64,000 nucleotides of DNA, taken from Schistosoma haematobium. Lineage: Eukaryota; Platyhelminthes; Trematoda; Strigeidida; Schistosomatidae. The stretch covers positions 29,740,616 to 29,804,615 of the forward strand of contig NC_067196.1 of assembly GCF_000699445.3 (NCBI RefSeq), in the 5' to 3' direction. Within the stretch, counting starts at the first letter, position 1. Each line of letters begins with the position of its first letter. Made by a program: the position numbers and the translations under genes. Under the pieces are notes generated by a model. That model had not been told where the DNA came from, did no database searches, and saw only the letters and a program-made list of their open reading frames with translations. Below are positions 1 to 13,000 of the stretch, piece after piece.

Positions 1-1894
1 AGTGGTCTCTATAAAAGTAATGATTATTGTACTACCATATGTTTACGTAATTTCAGTGAGTTTTTTATATTTGCTAAGGAGAGATAGAGGAATTGAATGT
101 TCATTTAAAAAATTTTCATAAAGTGAAACCAAAATATAGTGAGACTATAATTTATGGACGATCTTTAAGCGACGCTAGACTGAAATTGAGAGCATCCACC
201 TAATATACAGTACCAAATGAAGGTTATAAACCTGTGTGCAGAATTAGAATTATGATTTACAGTTGATGATTAAGGTTAAAAATTAAATTTAGGGTTTTCA
301 TCACAAACTGATATAAACTATAATGTCAAAACTCTATTGAGTTAAATGGATGAATGAATTTCGTGCCAAAATCCAAGACTTGCTATCTCATACATGATTA
401 GTTCGTCCATAAATTATAGTCTTTCCCAAGATATTTCTTAAAAATTATAAGATCCTATCGAATATTTACTAAAGTTATGTAAAAATGAACACAAGATACT
501 ATCACTTATCGAGAGATGCAAATGATTGAATGGTTTAAAATACTGAACTTTTCAATACTTTTAAATGTCATAGACGTTCGTTCATATAAGAAATTGAATG
601 AAAAGTGGTCTACTATTAGAAAGTTTATCTGAAAGTGGAGACTATATTGTTTTAGTTGTTAAAGTGAACAGACCATGAGGGTTTTATAGAAAATATAAAA
701 TATCATGAACATCTTAAGAACTATTCAGGAAACCCTAACAAACAATAAACAACGTACAGACCATCGGTCAATACTTTTAGGCGATATTATTGTATCTTGA
801 AGTGATTACGAGTTCATCTAGTCTGCGAACGGAACAAAGACACTGTGAACAATGACCAATAAGATAGATATTTTGATGCGTCCAGGCCCCACCAACTAGA
901 GAGAGAAGTCGAAGTTTTGGAACGGGGCTGTATATTCCGCAAGTATCCAGAAGCACGAGCGATCACAACAGACACAAATCAAACGTATATATACAGCATA
1001 AAACTGTCCTTGGGAAGCGTTACAAAATAGCATTACTAAAATATACAACGGACCAATCGTGTTAAAGATTCTCCCACGTGGGAAATACGACATGAAGGTG
1101 AAAAGAGCGCTTTCGGCGCAAAAACAAAGAAATTCAAAATTTCAAAATAAAATTACAAAACTAAAGTATTTGCCGAATGAGTTCTGGGGATCTAACATCC
1201 CCAACATTATCCAACCCGCATCAGATGTCATCACCAGTAAACTTCTCATAGTGGTGCATGTAGATAATCTCGTCGACCTGATTCACTTTTGTTGTTCTCT
1301 GAGAATCTAATCTTAGATAACAGTTAGAAATATGAACCATTCGAGGTTAATTAGCTGGTTTGCGGGTAATATGAGTTTGTGAAAGCCAAATGATTCTGCT
1401 CTCAATCGTGATTATATCTTTCTGAGTCATAAACTGAAACGAAACAACTTTTCAGATAAAGTAAGTTCATAAGCTGAACTATCATTAAATTGGTTAATCT
1501 CTGAATATCTTCCATCATTTAAATAGTTTTATATTATTAATCTTCAAATTACACAACAGTCACTATAGTACTACATTCATTTACCAATGATCATTAAACA
1601 AAAACCACTTATTTATAGGTTACATTACATTTTTCAGATTTTTTTTGGTCTCATAGATTATTTATTGCGACTGTAAGATAAAATACATACAATTTAAATT
1701 TAATACTAATTGATCATTTAAAACAAATAAACATAATAATTCAATTATCAATAACTTGTCTGTTTTTTTAAAATATATAATAAAAAGTTAATTCATTTCA
1801 TTCGATATTGTTCTACTTAGTAATAAACATTATTTACTAAGTCAATTTACTATTTATACGAATAAGCTGTGATCAGTGGGGCTAATCCGTGTCG
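1..1894. other. FGFR intron sequence, left part
   Basis: Presumed part of the intron after exon 11. A slightly GC-richer patch at 880-1300 has short frames on both strands but no recognisable product. No kinase C-lobe exon (RWMAPE, DVWSFG) was found. Confidence 0.5.
130..430. repeat. Unnamed dispersed repeat, copy 1
   Basis: The stretch from GGGTTTTCATCACAAACTGA to GTGCCAAAATCCAAG resembles 22605-22700 and, more weakly, 38245-38300. No coding content or family recognised. Confidence 0.5.
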
Positions 1895-2210
1895 GGTAGA
1901 TACAGGTGTCTACCTCAATACAATGGAAGATGGTCGCGCAATTTCGTGGATTGGTTGAGGTTAGACATTAACACCATTGGATGCCGGCTCAGTGGTCTAG
2001 TTGGTTAAGCGCCTGACGCGAGGCTGATGGGTCCTGGGTTCGAGTCTCGCGGGGTGCGGGTTCATGGATGCTGAGGAGTCCAATACTAGGAGGAAACGGC
2101 CTTCCAGTGCTTCCAGGTTTTCCATGGTGGTCTAGCTTCAATTGACTCATGATTCCAATCAAAAACGTAACAATCTCTACAACCCCTAAACTGATAAATA
2201 GTTATTGATT
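1895..2210 (+). mobile_element. Sm-alpha-like tRNA-derived SINE copy
   Basis: Contains a tRNA-like head (GCCGGCTCAGTGGTCTAGTTGG as A box region, GGTTCGAGTCTCGC as B box) followed by a hammerhead-like stretch (CTGAGGAG, GTCC, GGAAAC) and the family 3' block ending TCTAGCTTCAATTGACTCAT. The upstream GTTAGACATTAACA also recurs in the copy at 23757. Stem II of the ribozyme motif is spoiled (GTCC/GGAG). Confidence 0.8.
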
Positions 2211-5073
2211 GATTATTTTTTATGATAATAGTTATTATTAACTCATTCACCATATAACTTATCTTTTAGTAGTTAACCAAGGAATAAGAGTAATAATTCA
2301 TTTTTTTTATTTTTACTTTGTCTTTTTTACAAAGAAAAAAATGAAAAACAAGAAAACGTAGTTGTAATTAATTAAAACAAAACTAGAAATAAGAAATAGT
2401 TGAAGGAACAAATTTTTGTTTCGTTAAATAGCTTCATTATTTAGTTTTACTTCAGTTACAAATTCATGATTGTCATATTTACATTAGTTGAAATTAGGCG
2501 TTTGCGAATAAATGAGATTTAAAAAAAAAACAAATGAGATTATCAAATTTTATAGCTGAATGAATAGCTTTCTAGGTAGGATGATAACAATTGGTCAGTT
2601 TTTTTCCCCGGTTTTTAATGGTTGTCCAACCAAGATCAGTTCGTGATGTAAATCAGACTATATTATGTATTAAAATAATGGATCGGATACTAAGAGTTTA
2701 TAGTCAGTTAATATGAGGTGATCCAATTGTTGGCCATATTAAATCAGGAATCTAACTATACCTCTTTGAACAAACTAACTAAGGTTTTCGGAGTTGTTCT
2801 TAATAGCTTCAGTTATGCAGAGGGAGAATAATCTTGTTTCTTTGGGTAGATTAATCAGGACATGTTATGACAGAAAAGCTTCATCTATTCTGGTGTAGGG
2901 TTGATTATCTACAAGGTGAGAAAGGATGATTTCATTAGATTTAATGACTTCTTTTCCAATGCCTTCTGAGCTCGGGAAATGTACCTAGCTCCACAGACCC
3001 AGCTAAACTGGTGGTATATGCACAGAGAACAACCCATCGTCGGTATCATATCTGTAATTCGTTAAGAAAGTACTGGCTTAGTTGCTGAGATAACATGCAA
3101 TCATTCTCAGGATATAATAGTTTGATTCAATGGCTGAGATATCTAATCAAATTTATTTTGTAACCATGATGTGTAAAACTATAGAAATGGATATATTGAC
3201 CAGTTCATATATTCTCTCTAAATAATTTCCTATTTATAGGCCCATCTCCCCTTCTGAAAAGTAGGATATCCAGAAAAGCTATACTATTTTCATGTCACAC
3301 TTTATATATGTGTTTAGGTATAGGATGAACGTTAATCAAATCGTTTAACAGCTCTTACATATTAACACTATTGACGCACAACTATTGTGATTCCATATAT
3401 TTGTGTACAAACTTCATTGTTAGAGGCAAAATTAGTGTTCATCGTGCATTTGAGTAGTAGTTCTTTCATTTTATTTATAAGTTTTGGTATACTTATCATT
3501 CTTTCTAATAACTGTTTTCAAATGCAATCGACAGTTTTTATTTGTAGAATATTCCTAAATAACGATGCTATACATAAACAAAATAGTTTTATCTGTCACA
3601 TTCACACATTTTGCTCATGTCTACAAGCTTAAATACATACTCTGAAATGTATTAAACAGTTTTGGTAAGATAATTCTAGTAGTTTTATCAAACATTTTGC
3701 TAATGGGTGCTACGATGAGTTTCTAAAAACAGGCGTAATGTTGTCTCTAGTTTGCGGACTTTTGATAAGCCATCAAGTCAAAAAGCATCAGTTCCATAAG
3801 GTTTGAATAAATCATAAGTATTCGTTAAAATATATTGTTGCCACTTTGATGATTTTGTTACCATAATTAGTTAACTTTCTGTCTTTTCCATTAAAAACTT
3901 TAAAATACACCTAATTTTGCACATTAAGTTTAGTCAATAAATAAACTATAAATGTCATAAATAAAATTAGGACTAGTCAGTTTTAATAAAGATGATAACG
4001 TAATAAAACACCAGAAAAAAATTCCTTGTCTTGATTTCTGATTAAAATACATAGTAACTGGTTTTCTGAAAAAATGAATTTCAAGCTAAAGAGATATAAG
4101 GCGGGAGATTATATATATTAGAATGTAACCAGTGACTTATTGGCCATATCAAATGATTCATAATAATCAAAAACAAGAAAGGGGCTAATGTGATTTCATG
4201 CTACGAAAATAATCGCGTACTTATGTCACGAGATCTGAAGATTGTTCGTTTTAACCACCTGGAGAGTTGTAAGTGGATACTGTTGATGAGTTAAACAAAA
4301 TCTAAGATAATAAAAGAAAGCTGGATATTTATGTTTATAACTACCATCATCATGGTAGACAAACTATCTGATCACAATTTGTTGAGTAATCATGTTAAAA
4401 ATCATTCACCAATCTAATATTGTGAAAAGAAAAGTATGAACCTAGTAATATCAAATCATTATTTCTTATGTTTATAAACTTCTTGAAATATCAAAAATAG
4501 TTGATAAATTTACACCAGAACAGGTTTTTTTTGATAATAACACAAATTTGTTAGATAATTACAATATTAAAATCAAGCCTAGACAAGTGAATTCATCCTT
4601 CAAGTAGTCTAGTATGTATGACCAGTTCATCTTCTGTTCAATAAAACAATATCACTTTTAAAGTTAATCACAGTCGACCACTTTAACATGCATAAAATCT
4701 GTTGAGCTGGTTTAAGTTATTGGAATGTATTACAAAAATATTCACAAGTAGGTTTCATGAACATGTAAAGAATACCTAGTACAGATGCTTCTATATTTAA
4801 TCTTAAACTCAAGAATATAAGCGATAACATGAGGAAAAATATATTTTATGTAATGATTATTCTTTAGGTAAAGTCTTTAGGTAGATAAATAATCTTTATT
4901 CAGTACAAAGATTAATAAAGCCGAAACAACGAAAGGATGAACTCAAAGGTCATTGAGTATCTAGTGTCATTATACTACAAGTTATAACTTCATATAACAC
5001 CAATGTACTAGAAAACTGTACATCATTGAAAACAAACAACAATACAATCTTAATAAATAATCAATAAATTTAC
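2211..5073. other. FGFR intron sequence, nothing recognised
   Basis: AT-rich, no coding exon, RNA gene or named repeat seen on either strand. Confidence 0.5.
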
Positions 5074-5199
5074 TTTATCCATTTCCATGTATCCATTATT
5101 TGATTCTTCTTGGGTACATGCATAACCGAAATCGCATAATTTCGCAACAAATCCTTCTGTAAGAACAACATTTCTTGCTGCAACATCTCGATGAAACAA
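5074..5199 (-). CDS. FGFR: FGFR-like exon 11: catalytic loop and DFG
   Basis: A 126-bp exon with a CATTTTCAG acceptor and GTAAAT donor, in phase 0 on both sides. Encodes HRDVAARN (catalytic Asp and Asn; the usual Leu of HRDLAARN is Val) and KLCDFG (metal-binding Asp). The following activation loop and RWMAPE-type motif are not found downstream in this window. Confidence 0.88.
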
Positions 5200-6996
5200 C
5201 TGAAAATGATAATTACAAAATTTATTTTGCATATTGTAAAAACTGTCCAAACACATTGGTGATAATCAAAATTTCCGAGATATTGGGTCTAACAAGTTGT
5301 TGTTTTACGCACTTTTGTTTATTCGAAGCATGAAATAGTGAAAAATCACCACCGAATGATGAAAAAGCCTAGTTTCCATCGAAATAAATCTAGCGCATCA
5401 TGCATAGTGTAACTAAGCTGAATAGCTGACGTAAGTCAGTGACTTTGTATAATAATTAATTTCCAAAAAAGAAACTAATTAATTAGTGTTTACATTATTG
5501 TATTATACAATCTAACAGATTTTTTTATTTTAACTGATGTGACCAATTTGACATTCAATAAAATGTACCGTAAAAATTAACTGAGGAGAATAAAACAAAA
5601 TACAGTAGGGCTCTACATTTATAACCAACTTCTACTCAAGTTATATATTGATGGTTAGATTCACATAAAAGATCTTAACCAGTTGAAGCGAATGAGAATA
5701 AGGGACAACAAATTAATTTTATTGTCACAACTCAGATGTATTTAATGATGTGCAATCCAAACGCTAAAAAACTTGATATCATGAAATTATCATGACACGT
5801 AATTTCCTCTTAAGAATCACCAAAAAACGATAACTGATTAGTTCTTTTTAAGGAGTTTAATTTCCTTCTTACAGAAAAGAATTAGCATTCGCAACAATAG
5901 GTATTATGATCCTACTATTGAAAAATTTAAAAAATATTTGTTTTTACCATCCTCAATGTCAAAGAAAACAATATAGCTAAATGACAAAAATAAAACCTGG
6001 TTGAAGAGCCATTCATAGATTACTGTCGTGCTTAATAACCGTACACTTTAGTTTATATGCCCATTAGAATCATTTACATGACGTATTCGAGGAATAACAA
6101 AATTAAGTTAATTATTATTCCATGTTATTTTTACCATTTTCCAATCGAACACTCTCATCATAATATATGAATATATGTAACTTGATAACATGGATCAGAT
6201 CAGATGTAGCGGTTCGGCTTTGAGCTACAGATTTTATGATACTGTGACTAACTTCCTTAATCAAAATAAGCTAAGATGAATTCGAACTGATGATACAGTC
6301 AGTCAGCTAAAACGTAGGACCAGGCACATATACGCATCTGTCCAAGTTGCCACAACTTATTAGCACAACAAGATGAACACCGAATTCATAGAAATAGTTA
6401 CTTCAGTAATAGTAATATGTAAAAGAAAGATTGTGTGTAAGGATATGATACCGGAAGAAAAATTTAGTTCGTAGAAAGAGAGGTATACAGTAATTTTAAT
6501 CTCACGGCTTAGGGGAAGACAAAGAGTGTATACACCTACGCCATTGTGATCGGTTATGAACCACGCCACCCAGAGTCTCCAACCATTGATTACGATAATC
6601 GCGCGGACCTCAACCAAGTAGTCTGCATCTACTAACATGCCTCAGACTAGAAGTTAGTGACTTCAAGGACTGACACCACGTTTTGGTTTGGCCACCCCGA
6701 ACATTCTTCCAACCAGCCTCAGCACTAGTCAGCATTGCCCATAGTGGTAATCGGTGTTCAGGCATAGGTAACATGTGGCCCAACTATCTCAGTCGATGAA
6801 AATTTACAATCTCATCAACTGATTTGCCACCAGTCCCTGATACCTTGTGTCTAATCTCACTATTACTTACCCAGCGATCCCAGCAGACACAATATTTCTA
6901 AGACATCTGTGATCAGATACTAGTGAGTCACGAGTATCTTCTACTCTTAATGACCACATTTCGTAGCTGTAAAGTGAAACAGAACGAACCGCTGCG

Positions 6997-7046
<50 letters not shown>

Positions 7047-10000
7047 CCTTCGCCATAGGTGACGTAAGTTGGCAAAAGCCAAATGAGCTTTTCGAATCCG
7101 TGCAGAGATTTCGTCAGAAACCAACACATTAGGGCTAATCAGACTTCCAAGATAAGTGAAGTTGTCAACGCGTTCGACTACTTCACTCCCTATCTTTAGT
7201 TCAGGTGTTGACGCAGGCCAGTCCTGAAGCAACAACTTGAATTTAGAGGGGGGGGAGAAACGCATCCCCAAAATTCTGGTATTGTTGCTCAGTACTACCA
7301 AAAGAATCTGCATTTTATCAGCGTCTTCACCTAATAGGATTATGTTATCTGTGTATTCTAGGTCAATAAGTGGACCTCCTGGAAGGAGATCAATACCCGA
7401 GAATTCAGTCGACGAGAATGTTATTTTCATCAGTAGGTCTATGATGAAGTTAAACAAAAATGGAGATAGTGGACAGCATTGAAGGACGCCACTTGAGGTT
7501 GCAAAATCAGATGAAAGTTCTCCATAAGCTCTCGATCGATTAGTAGTGTTCGAGTGAAGAGCCTTCACAATGTTTATGCACTTCTGAGGTACACCTTTAA
7601 ATGACAGACACTGCCACAGAACCTCTCGGTCTGCAAAGTCAAATGCTGCTTTTAAATCAAGAAAGATCATCATTGTCGGACGCCGATAAGCATGTCTGTG
7701 TTCTAGAACCTGACGAATGGTGAATCTGTGGTCGATACAGTCACGACCAGGTCTAAAGCCAGCCTGATTTTCTCGTGTTTGCAGTTCACGAATCTTAGTC
7801 AGGCGCCCAATAATTATTGAGGCTAGTATTTTAGATGCTATATTAGTCAGGATGATTTTCACCCCTTCTTATATATTGGGACAATCAGTGATTGCAATCA
7901 GTCAGACAGATTATGTCCAGTTCCCAGATTTTAGCTAAAATATTAGTCAACCTGATCGCTAAAATTGGACTATCATCCTTAAAGACCTCTGGAGCCAATC
8001 CATCTGGACCAGCTGCTCTTACCGCTTTCAGATTAGCTATAGCCTTTTGAACTTCAGCCAGATTCGAGGGACCTACTTCAATGTTCTATTCAGGTTATTT
8101 AGGAACAGTGGGTAGTTATAGAGTAGCTGAAGGCCAGCTGAACTGCTCCTCAGTGTTCCTTTTATAAAGATTGTGGCCAAAGCTATCGAATAAATTGAAA
8201 TCTCGATATGTTCATCTACGATAAACACATAATCTTTTGAAAATTCTTCATGCTGAATAACGAAATAAGCTTTATTGTTCGAATTACTAGAATAATTTTT
8301 AGCAATACAACACTGAGAGTGGTTTTCTATTTTTATTCCTTGTTACCGAATTAATAATTGAATTCGGTCATCATAGACGAACAGTGAAAATCCAGATCAC
8401 AGAATAAATTAGAGTTAAATTATTTTAAGTCGCTTATTTATGTTAGTGTGAGAACCCATATCAATTAGTTCACAGTCTAATCAAAGGAGTTGCAAGTTGG
8501 ACTTCAAGGTCTCACCTCTAAAATGAATGAATAGTTCAACAATCATTAATTAAAAAATCCAACTAATAACGAGTATGACATTACGGAATAGTATTATTAA
8601 CTAGTAGTTTTAATAAATTGAATGTTTCAACAGCAGTAAAACATAAAGACATTATTAACTTTTAAACGAAAAACATTACAAAATTGTTGCTGTTCAAATG
8701 TTTTTTTCCATACCTTCATGGTTTCTACTCCATATATTTTGTTTATGTGTTCCTCGTAAAAATATTCTTTTAACACTCAGTAATAATTATGGATAGACTG
8801 TTACTGTTATTGATATGAAAAGGATGAATAACAACTGGAAAGAATTGGAAAGGATTGCCCAGGACAGGGTTGGATGGCGAGTGCTGGTGGGCGGTCTATA
8901 CTACTCCAAGAGGTGTAACAGGCGTAAGCAAGTAAGTATTACAGTATTACATTTTAATATTATTTCGTCAAAAGAACCAACTTATGGCCTGATCAGTGTT
9001 AACATTCTAATTAAGATGGGAAACCAAAAAAAACTGATTGAAATACTAAATTGTTATCTTTTGGACATATAGTCATGACCTCCATGGAAAGTATGAAACA
9101 ATCGGTAATTGTATTACTATTAGTGTTAAAAGAAACATTAATTGACAGTCAATATCATTCAAACTTACAGATAATGTTTCAAAATACAATAAAGCATTGG
9201 CAATATCTAAAGCAAATTTTAACAATTCTACTCTTTGTTGTCTAATTCTACTATCAGATAAAAATTCTTTGAAATCATTTGAATTTTTCACAATTACATA
9301 TGATGAATTGATTGTTCGTTCATCTGCCCAATAATTGAGTCCAGGTGGTCGACGATTTCGTAGAAAATCTCGTAAATTACCATGAATAGCTAATTCGAGA
9401 AGAATGTATAGATGATCTGAAGATAAATAAAATAGCGTTTAATCAAATAGTTTCATAAAAAAATCTTAATTAATAAACATTAATATTATTAGTAGTATGA
9501 TCATTCTCTTCATATAATAATGGTTTGACATTACTGTTTACAGTGATATCTCCATAATGAATGCTGAAATATCAAGGTAAATAAAAATAAATATACACAA
9601 CATAACAAGCTTAATAATAATAGATTATATTCTTAGAACGATAATGTCAACCTTAAGACAACAGTCAAAATCATTAAGAAATATAAACACATGAGGAATC
9701 CGATGAATATTTGATTCTATTTTTATCTTATTATCAAATAATTACTAAATAATCAAATGAATAGATCATTTATTCGAAATTATATATAATATATGGGTCT
9801 ACAATAAATAATCGTAATATATTGATGGTTGTAGACTTTACATAAAGAACTAGTTTAGTAGAGTCTCAAACCTGTTATGCGACCATAATATGATTGATGA
9901 GTTGAAACTTTAAATATTACTCAGTTTGTAAAACAAAATCATCATCATATCTAACAGACAATACTATAACGGATGTTTGATTGTAGTTTTAAATACAAGT

Positions 10001-13000
10001 CATCGGAAGCAGTGGATATGTATGTTAGGTTCATAAAAAGCTTTGGCAACAGTTTAACTTAGCCCTCAAATACCCTGGTATGATCGAGAGTGGAGTGGGT
10101 CCGCCCTCCCTATCGAAATACTCTTACACGGCCACGCGTATACAGCCTCTGCCAGGGAAGTCCTACTCACTGTATTCTCGTAGCGAGGGTGTTGTTTACG
10201 AAATTGAGAGGACGAAAAGCGAATGTCCGGCGCTTCAACCGGATTCTAAACCAATCGTGCACATGGCACATGGGCTCTAGTATCCTGAAGAAAAAAAGTG
10301 ACGTACAAATCAACCGCTGGTCACCGGCTACCATGGGACTGCATCTCCTCACGATGCTCCATTGCCTTGTGGGTTAGACTTTTAGGTCAAAGGCTCGGGG
10401 TGTGGCCCCCTAAGAAAACCACCTGCTTCGGTCTGGGCACCCAAGCAGTATCCCAGCCCTCACACAAATCGAATGATTTATGTGGCGCATATCTATTTGG
10501 TGCCCCCTTGTACCAATGTTTATGTGTTTAAATAAATAAATACATAAAATCTTTAAGATAAAATTTTAATTGAGGTCACATAATTCTCCAAGAAATATAA
10601 TAAAATGCTATAATTTTTTATTGGCTCCAATATTTACAGAAAACTGGTCACATCCTATGGGTACATGTATACTGAGAATGTTTTGAGTGAACAATCTGAG
10701 AGTAAATTCGTGATTAAGGTAATGATGATATATGAAAAAAACCATTCAACTTAATGTTCTAAATATTTAAGGACTAAGTATTTTGGCTACTGGCTTTCAT
10801 TTTCTAATTACGATACTCAATTCATTTCAAGTTTAAACATTTCGTAATATGACTGGACATCGCGCATAGATACTGATAAAGAGAACTACTAATGCAACGT
10901 CTCAGAAAATATTTAAGATTACAAACTGGTACAAGTGATTTACTGGGTTTAAAGAAAATATAATGATGATTAGACTTAAAAGAAAACTTGAAAGAGTAAT
11001 GAGAATTGAAAACTGATGAATAAGAATTACAGATGCTCTGTTGTATTGTGTTAATTTACAAATACGGCAGAGTCGTTAACCATAGACAAATTATTCTCTG
11101 TTGTTATACAAATGAGAAATATTGAACTGATTGAAATTAATCGTTTGAAATTCTTGGTATTCAAGATAAGAAGTTATAAAACATATTACTGAGTATAACC
11201 AAGAGTATAAAAGCATGTGGCTGACTTTTTTGTTGGAATAGGATAAACATTAACAACTAAATTTTAGGCAATAAAGTGAGTATTACGGTGAAAATTAATT
11301 AGAGAATTTTATTCTATCATTTACAGAATTCAAGATGTACCGATAAATACAACATACACTAAAACATGTAAGCAAAAATCATCAGTCAGTCGGTCATAAG
11401 GCATATAGAATCAAACATACATTATATGAATCGGTTCACGTTGATATATCAATTCTGAACAACCAGATAAAGATATCAAGATAATTTTGAGACTACCAAA
11501 AGTAGGTACAGTATCACTTGTATGTGGTAGAAACAACTATGCATAAAAAATATGGTTCGAGAAGGAAGAATGGAGTTTGTGGAACGAAAATGAGTGTAAA
11601 ATAATTCAAATCACAAAAAATTTTGAGTAGAAGTAAACAAAGAGTGAATGCAGATGAACAGTTGCGACTGATTCCAAACTACGTCAATCGTCGTGCCTAA
11701 TCACTGATTGCGATAACCATGAGTGAGTGAGATGTCTCAACCAGGTAGTCTACACTTATCAATATGGTTCGTTGCAACAGTCATTGATTATGTTTGACCA
11801 TTCCTAGTTCTCCTCCTCCAATCTACTCCTTCTAGATCAGGAAACATCGTGTGTCGAGTTAGGGTAAGGAGTGGTTAGTTGGTTTGTTGGTTGTGCACAG
11901 ATATGAGATGTTTGATTCACCTCGGTTGATGAACATTCACAACCTCGTCAGACGATGTGGCATGTTTTCTGGTATCCTGTGTCGACGCTCACCACTTTTC
12001 ACTGTTTTTTTTCAATAAAGTTGAGAAATGCTTTGATGGGGTTATGATCGGAATAATGCTATCTTCGAATGTGCTCTGTTTTTGAGGATCCCACCGTAAT
12101 CCTGTGAAGTAGAACTGAGTGAGTGAGCTGGTGATCAGTATACTCATCTTTTAATTGGGAGATGGAAATATCATCTTCACTGTAGATGGCTTATGTGGTC
12201 AAAGGCCAATCGATTTTCTCGAAGTCCTGTTAAGACTCGATGAGACATAAATAGTTCAAAACTGACAAGGGATTTACGGTAGATGAAGAGGTCGATGAAT
12301 CTCACTAATTCACTCCCTATAATGAGTCGAGTTGACACAGACCAACAATCGTGAAGTAACATTTTACGCTTAGAGGAAGAGGACGAATCTTATGCATCAC
12401 TGCATTTTCATTCATGGCAATCTTTGTCAGAGAGCTAACCGAATAAATCTATGTCATTCGCATATTCAAGGTCAGTGAGTGAAACTCTTGGTAAGCGATC
12501 AATTCGTGGAAAATCAAACGGCGGAAGCGATATATGTTAAAATTGTCTACGATCACGTTATATAATAAAAGGGAAATGTAAAATGTAAGATCTTTCTGTT
12601 ATCCATTTCGTTCCGTCATCCTCCAAAACACTTATAGTTAAGCATTAAAGAGGATAGAGGAAGTAATACATCGAACATAGTTCTTCTGAATAGGGTATAT
12701 ATATATATATATAAACTGCAAAAAATACGCACGTTTTATACACGTTGGTAATTTGATATTTGCTTCACATATTCATTCTATAACTTATAACAATGACGAC
12801 AGTAAAGAATAATATGAGGGAGGTACTATGTCAAGACATGAATTTAATAAAAAAATATTTTATAAAGTTAAAAAGCCTAGTCAAGAGAGTAAGAAACATA
12901 CATCCAGGGTACGTATATGTATCACGTGTGTTTAGACAATGATACCACAAACAAACTTGTTAGACATGTTAACACTTGATAGATAACATGATGGTCTGCT

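Larger units (their letters stand above)
6296..8166 (-). mobile_element. SR2-like RTE retrotransposon copy, 5'-truncated and decayed
   Basis: The 3' end is at 6296 (GTCAGTCAG, i.e. TGAC repeats on minus). Reverse transcriptase is readable from about 8160 down to 6867: [13 protein letters not shown], then [40 protein letters not shown] and the active-site EYTDN where YADD is expected. A (TA)n tract interrupts the frame after LRHLWRR. There is also a stop/frame break around 7863. Lies in the 4-kb FGFR intron, sense to the gene. Confidence 0.85.

Noticed and set aside
896..1310. Frames on both strands in a GC-richer patch
   Set aside because: No recognisable domain or splice support; looked for FGFR kinase C-lobe motifs and found none.
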